From NCBI GenBank assembly GCA_003564655.1, contig PXES01000158.1, forward strand, positions 1 to 14,333: a DNA stretch of 14,333 nucleotides. The letters are read 5' to 3'. The notes beneath the pieces are model-generated. The model was not told the origin of the DNA. It saw only the letters and a list, made by a program, of their open reading frames with translations, and ran no database searches. How positions within the stretch are numbered: the first letter of the stretch is position 1; each line of letters opens with the position of its first letter. The translations under genes were made by a program, and so were the position numbers. This DNA comes from Paracoccaceae bacterium. Its GTDB lineage: Bacteria; Pseudomonadota; Alphaproteobacteria; Rhodobacterales; Rhodobacteraceae. Below, piece by piece: positions 12,123 through 14,333 of this stretch.

Positions 12123-13430
12123 ATGCCCACGGAAATCCTGATGCCCGCCCTCTCGCCGACGATGGAAGAGGGGACACTTGCCAAATGGCTGGTCAAGGAA
12201 GGGGACGCGGTCGCCTCGGGCGACATTCTGGCCGAGATCGAGACCGACAAGGCGACGATGGAGTTCGAGGCCGTCGATGAAGGCACGATCGGCAAGATCC
12301 TGATCGAGGCCGGCACCGACGGGGTTAAGGTAAACACCCCCATCGCCGTGCTGCTCGAAGAGGGCGAGTCGGCGGATGATATCGGCAGCGCGCCCGCCAA
12401 GGCGCCCGAGCCGAAAGCCGATGCGGGTGCCAAGACAGAGGCCCCGGCGGACAGCGCCGACAAACCCGCGGCCGCCGCCCCGCCCGCGCCCAAGGTTGAT
12501 GGCGCGCGCATCTTCGCCTCGCCGCTCGCGCGCCGCATCGCCGCCGAAAAGGGGCTCGATCTGAGCCAGATCACCGGCTCCGGCCCGCATGGCCGGATCG
12601 TCAAGGCCGATGTCGAGGGCGCGAAACCTGCCGCCGCAGCCAAGGCCGACGCACCCGCCGCCAAGCCGGATGCGCCCGCCAAAGCCGCGATGCCCACCGG
12701 AGCCTCGGCCGATCAGGTCGCGCGCATGTATGAGGGCCGCGAGTACGAGGAAGTGCCGCTCGACGGGATGCGCCGCACAGTCGCCGCGCGCCTGACCGAG
12801 GCCAAGCAGACCATCCCGCATTTCTACCTGCGCCGCGATGTGACGCTGGATGCGCTGATGAAGTTCCGCGCCGATCTGAACAAGCAGTTGGAACCGCGCG
12901 GGGGGAAGCTGTCGGTCAACGACTTCATCATCAAGGCCAGCGCCATGGCGCTGCAGGCGGTGCCCGACTGCAACGCCGTCTGGGCGGGCGACCGGATGCT
13001 GCGCCTCAAGCCCTCGGATGTCGCCGTCGCCGTCGCGGTCGAGGGCGGGCTGTTCACCCCCGTCCTGAAGGACGCGCATCTGAAATCCCTCTCTGCCCTC
13101 TCGGCCGAGATGAAGGACCTCGCCACCCGCGCGCGCAAAAAGAAGCTCGCCCCGCATGAATATATCGGCGGGTCCATGGCCATCTCCAACCTCGGCATGT
13201 TCGGGATCGAGAATTTCGATGCGGTCATCAACCCGCCGCATGGCTCGATCCTCGCCGTGGGGGCGGGCATCCGCAAACCCGTGGTCGACAAGGACGGCGC
13301 CGTCACCACCGCGACAGTCATGTCGATGACGCTCTCGGTCGATCACCGCGTGATCGACGGCGCGCTGGGGGCAGAGTTCCTCAAGGAAGTCGTGAGCTAT
13401 CTCGAGAACCCGGTCACCATGCTCGCCTGA
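12123..13430 (+). CDS. pdhC: Dihydrolipoamide acetyltransferase, PDH E2 component
   Basis: This is the core subunit of the pyruvate dehydrogenase complex, moving the acetyl group from lipoamide to coenzyme A. The 435 residues show one lipoyl domain (1-80, lipoyl-lysine Lys43), an Ala/Pro/Lys linker (81-126), the peripheral-subunit-binding domain (about 129-165: FASPLARRIAAEKGLDLSQI then GSGPHGRIVKADV), a second Ala/Pro linker (167-195) and the catalytic domain (about 205-435). The active-site motif is DHRVIDGA (407-414) with His408 and Asp412. GGGAGGA right after the pdhB stop gives the ATG at 12123; the open frame extends far upstream inside pdhB but that part is out-of-frame translation. 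The E3 gene (lpd) does not follow; a hairpin and a convergent gene do, so E3 must be encoded elsewhere. Confidence 0.98.
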   Translation: MPTEILMPALSPTMEEGTLAKWLVKEGDAVASGDILAEIETDKATMEFEAVDEGTIGKILIEAGTDGVKVNTPIAVLLEEGESADDIGSAPAKAPEPKADAGAKTEAPADSADKPAAAAPPAPKVDGARIFASPLARRIAAEKGLDLSQITGSGPHGRIVKADVEGAKPAAAAKADAPAAKPDAPAKAAMPTGASADQVARMYEGREYEEVPLDGMRRTVAARLTEAKQTIPHFYLRRDVTLDALMKFRADLNKQLEPRGGKLSVNDFIIKASAMALQAVPDCNAVWAGDRMLRLKPSDVAVAVAVEGGLFTPVLKDAHLKSLSALSAEMKDLATRARKKKLAPHEYIGGSMAISNLGMFGIENFDAVINPPHGSILAVGAGIRKPVVDKDGAVTTATVMSMTLSVDHRVIDGALGAEFLKEVVSYLENPVTMLA

Positions 13431-13436
13431 TCCGGT

Positions 13437-13466
13437 CCCCGGCGCGCCCTACGCGGCGCGTCGGGG
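13437..13466 (+). terminator. Probable terminator hairpin of the pdh operon
   Basis: CCCCGGCGCGCC (13437-13448) pairs with GGCGCGTCGGGG (13455-13466) over 12 bp with one G-T pair and a 6-nt loop. It begins 7 bp after the pdhC stop codon. No T-tract follows, as is often the case in GC-rich alphaproteobacteria. Confidence 0.6.
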
Positions 13467-13556
13467 CACCACCGCTCTCGCCGCCATGTATGTGGCAAAG
13501 ACAGCGACATGCCCCGCACACGGCCTTCCCCCCTTTCATCTTTGCGTGACATATCC

Positions 13557-13621
13557 CGGGGGGTGCCATTGTCGCGCCATTGGTCCGAGAGACAATGGCG
13601 ACGCGGGGGCAGAGCCCCCCG
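13557..13621. repeat. Nested inverted repeats at the pdhC/dacB convergent junction
   Basis: Three pairings overlap here. An outer arm CGGGGGG (13557-13563) complements CCCCCCG (13615-13621). A middle perfect 9-bp repeat, GCCATTGTC (13565-13573) with GACAATGGC (13591-13599), encloses 17 nt. A local hairpin GGGGGC-AGA-GCCCCC (13605-13619) competes with the outer arm. The element may act as a two-way terminator or be a REP-like dispersed repeat; copies elsewhere cannot be seen from this window. Confidence 0.5.
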
Positions 13622-13648
13622 ACCACCTTACCCCCGGGGCGCCGCCGC

Positions 13649-14333
13649 TCAGGAATGCGCCTGTGCCCAGCGATAAAGCAGGTCCTGATGCAGCCGCCGT
13701 GCCTGCATCGCCCAGTCGCGCGTCCCCTCGGGCCGGTCCACGGCCCCGCCAGCCACCTGCGCGCGTCGCGGCAGGTCGGCGGCGCAGATCGCAAACGCCA
13801 GATCGCGCCCGCCGGGGCCGCGCAGATACCCCCCCAGCGCCGAGACGAAATAAAGCGTCCCGGTCTTGGCCCGCACATCCAGCCCCGGATCGGCGATGAC
13901 CCGGCCATTGGCGTCGCGGAACGGATGCTCGCGCAACAGCCCGCGCAGCGTGCCATCGCCGCCCACAGCGCGAAACATCGCGGCCAGATCACGCATCGAC
14001 ACGCGTGAGGCCGCCCCCAGCCCCGAATGATCGACCAGCCGCGCGCTGGTCATGCCATAACGCGCCCGCGCCCAGTCCGACATCCGCGCCCCCGAGGCGG
14101 CGAGGCTTGTCGGAGGCCCGCCCTGCGCGCCGCTCGCGGTCATGCCGATCGCCTCGGCCGTGATGTTGGTCGAAAACCGCAGCATGTCGCGCAAGAGCTG
14201 GTGCAGGGGTGCGGCGCGATGCGTGACCAGATCGCGCCCCGCCGGTGCCCCGCGCCCGACCTCGGGGGCGGGCAGGCTGATCCCCTGCCCTTGCGCCAAC
14301 ACGCGCAGAACCTCGCCCGCATAAAGCTCGGGG
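13649..14333 (-). CDS. dacB: D-alanyl-D-alanine carboxypeptidase/endopeptidase, PBP4 type (partial, 5' end beyond window)
   Basis: The C-terminal 227 residues are visible; the N-terminus, signal peptide and SxxK serine lie beyond the right edge. The remaining penicillin-binding-protein motifs of peptidase family S13 are present: the SxN motif as STN (residues 54-56 of the visible part, in RFSTNITAEAIG), the conserved DHSGLG (101-106) and KTG as AKTGTL (155-160). Family members cleave the terminal D-Ala of peptidoglycan stem peptides or 4-3 cross-links in the periplasm. The SxN block usually reads SDN in better-known members; Thr in the middle is tolerated by the motif. The open frame continues upstream of the internal GTG at 14302 to the edge (PELYAGEVLR), so no start is in the window. 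Convergent with pdhC across 218 bp of hairpin-rich DNA. The symbol is used for the PBP4 family and not as proof of orthology. Confidence 0.88.
   Translation of the reverse strand, partial: PELYAGEVLRVLAQGQGISLPAPEVGRGAPAGRDLVTHRAAPLHQLLRDMLRFSTNITAEAIGMTASGAQGGPPTSLAASGARMSDWARARYGMTSARLVDHSGLGAASRVSMRDLAAMFRAVGGDGTLRGLLREHPFRDANGRVIADPGLDVRAKTGTLYFVSALGGYLRGPGGRDLAFAICAADLPRRAQVAGGAVDRPEGTRDWAMQARRLHQDLLYRWAQAHS

Noticed and set aside
9751..12177. An 808-codon open frame on the minus strand opposite pdhA and pdhB
   Set aside because: It is the shadow of the pdh genes: the high third-position GC removes stops from the opposite strand. Its translation is His/Gly/Asp-rich and lacks a start site or family signature.
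12102..13346. A 414-codon minus-strand open frame opposite pdhC
   Set aside because: Same effect as opposite pdhAB; the composition is unlike a protein, and pdhC is certain.
1..14333. tRNA, rRNA, CRISPR, transposase, integrase or phage genes
   Set aside because: I looked for these on both strands and saw no T-loop signatures, regularly spaced repeats or recombinase motifs.

Overview
The window looks like a chromosomal segment of a high-GC alphaproteobacterium, most likely a member of the Rhodobacteraceae/Roseobacter group. The evidence is very high GC at third codon positions, a pyruvate dehydrogenase operon whose E1-beta subunit carries its own N-terminal lipoyl domain, a Hint-domain protein and a DUF2147 protein of the kinds common in this family, and a BCCT osmolyte transporter. 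No ribosomal RNA, tRNA, transposase, integrase or CRISPR array is visible. The genus is inference.

Layout. Bases 1-5179 are read on the minus strand: an acyltransferase-3 membrane protein (runs off the left edge), a stretch of about 510 bp without a convincing gene, a small two-helix membrane protein, pyrF (orotidine 5'-phosphate decarboxylase), an exported peptidoglycan-binding protein with a caspase-like but cysteine-free N-terminal region, and an atypical short-chain dehydrogenase without the YxxxK catalytic pair. From 5180 to 13430 the genes lie on the plus strand: a BCCT-family transporter behind a long structured leader, a small secreted DUF2147 protein, a Hint-domain protein, a tandem universal-stress protein, and pdhA-pdhB-pdhC. 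After a hairpin-rich convergent junction, a PBP4-type D-Ala-D-Ala carboxypeptidase (dacB) is read on the minus strand and runs off the right edge.

Functionally, most of the window is housekeeping. The pdh operon converts pyruvate to acetyl-CoA (E1 alpha, E1 beta, E2); its E3 (lpd) is not next to it. pyrF belongs to UMP synthesis. dacB and the peptidoglycan-binding protein concern the envelope. The BCCT carrier imports quaternary-amine or sulfonium osmolytes. I see no defence island, biosynthetic cluster or mobile element.

The least explained signals are non-coding: a 15-bp perfect inverted repeat at 4327-4378 whose loop is a very compact G-quadruplex motif; a set of mutually exclusive helices in the leader of the BCCT gene (5341-5421); a promoter, dyad and SD-masking hairpin packed in front of the Hint gene (7693-7746); and nested inverted repeats at the pdhC/dacB junction (13557-13621). 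These were found by eye and no folding energies were computed.
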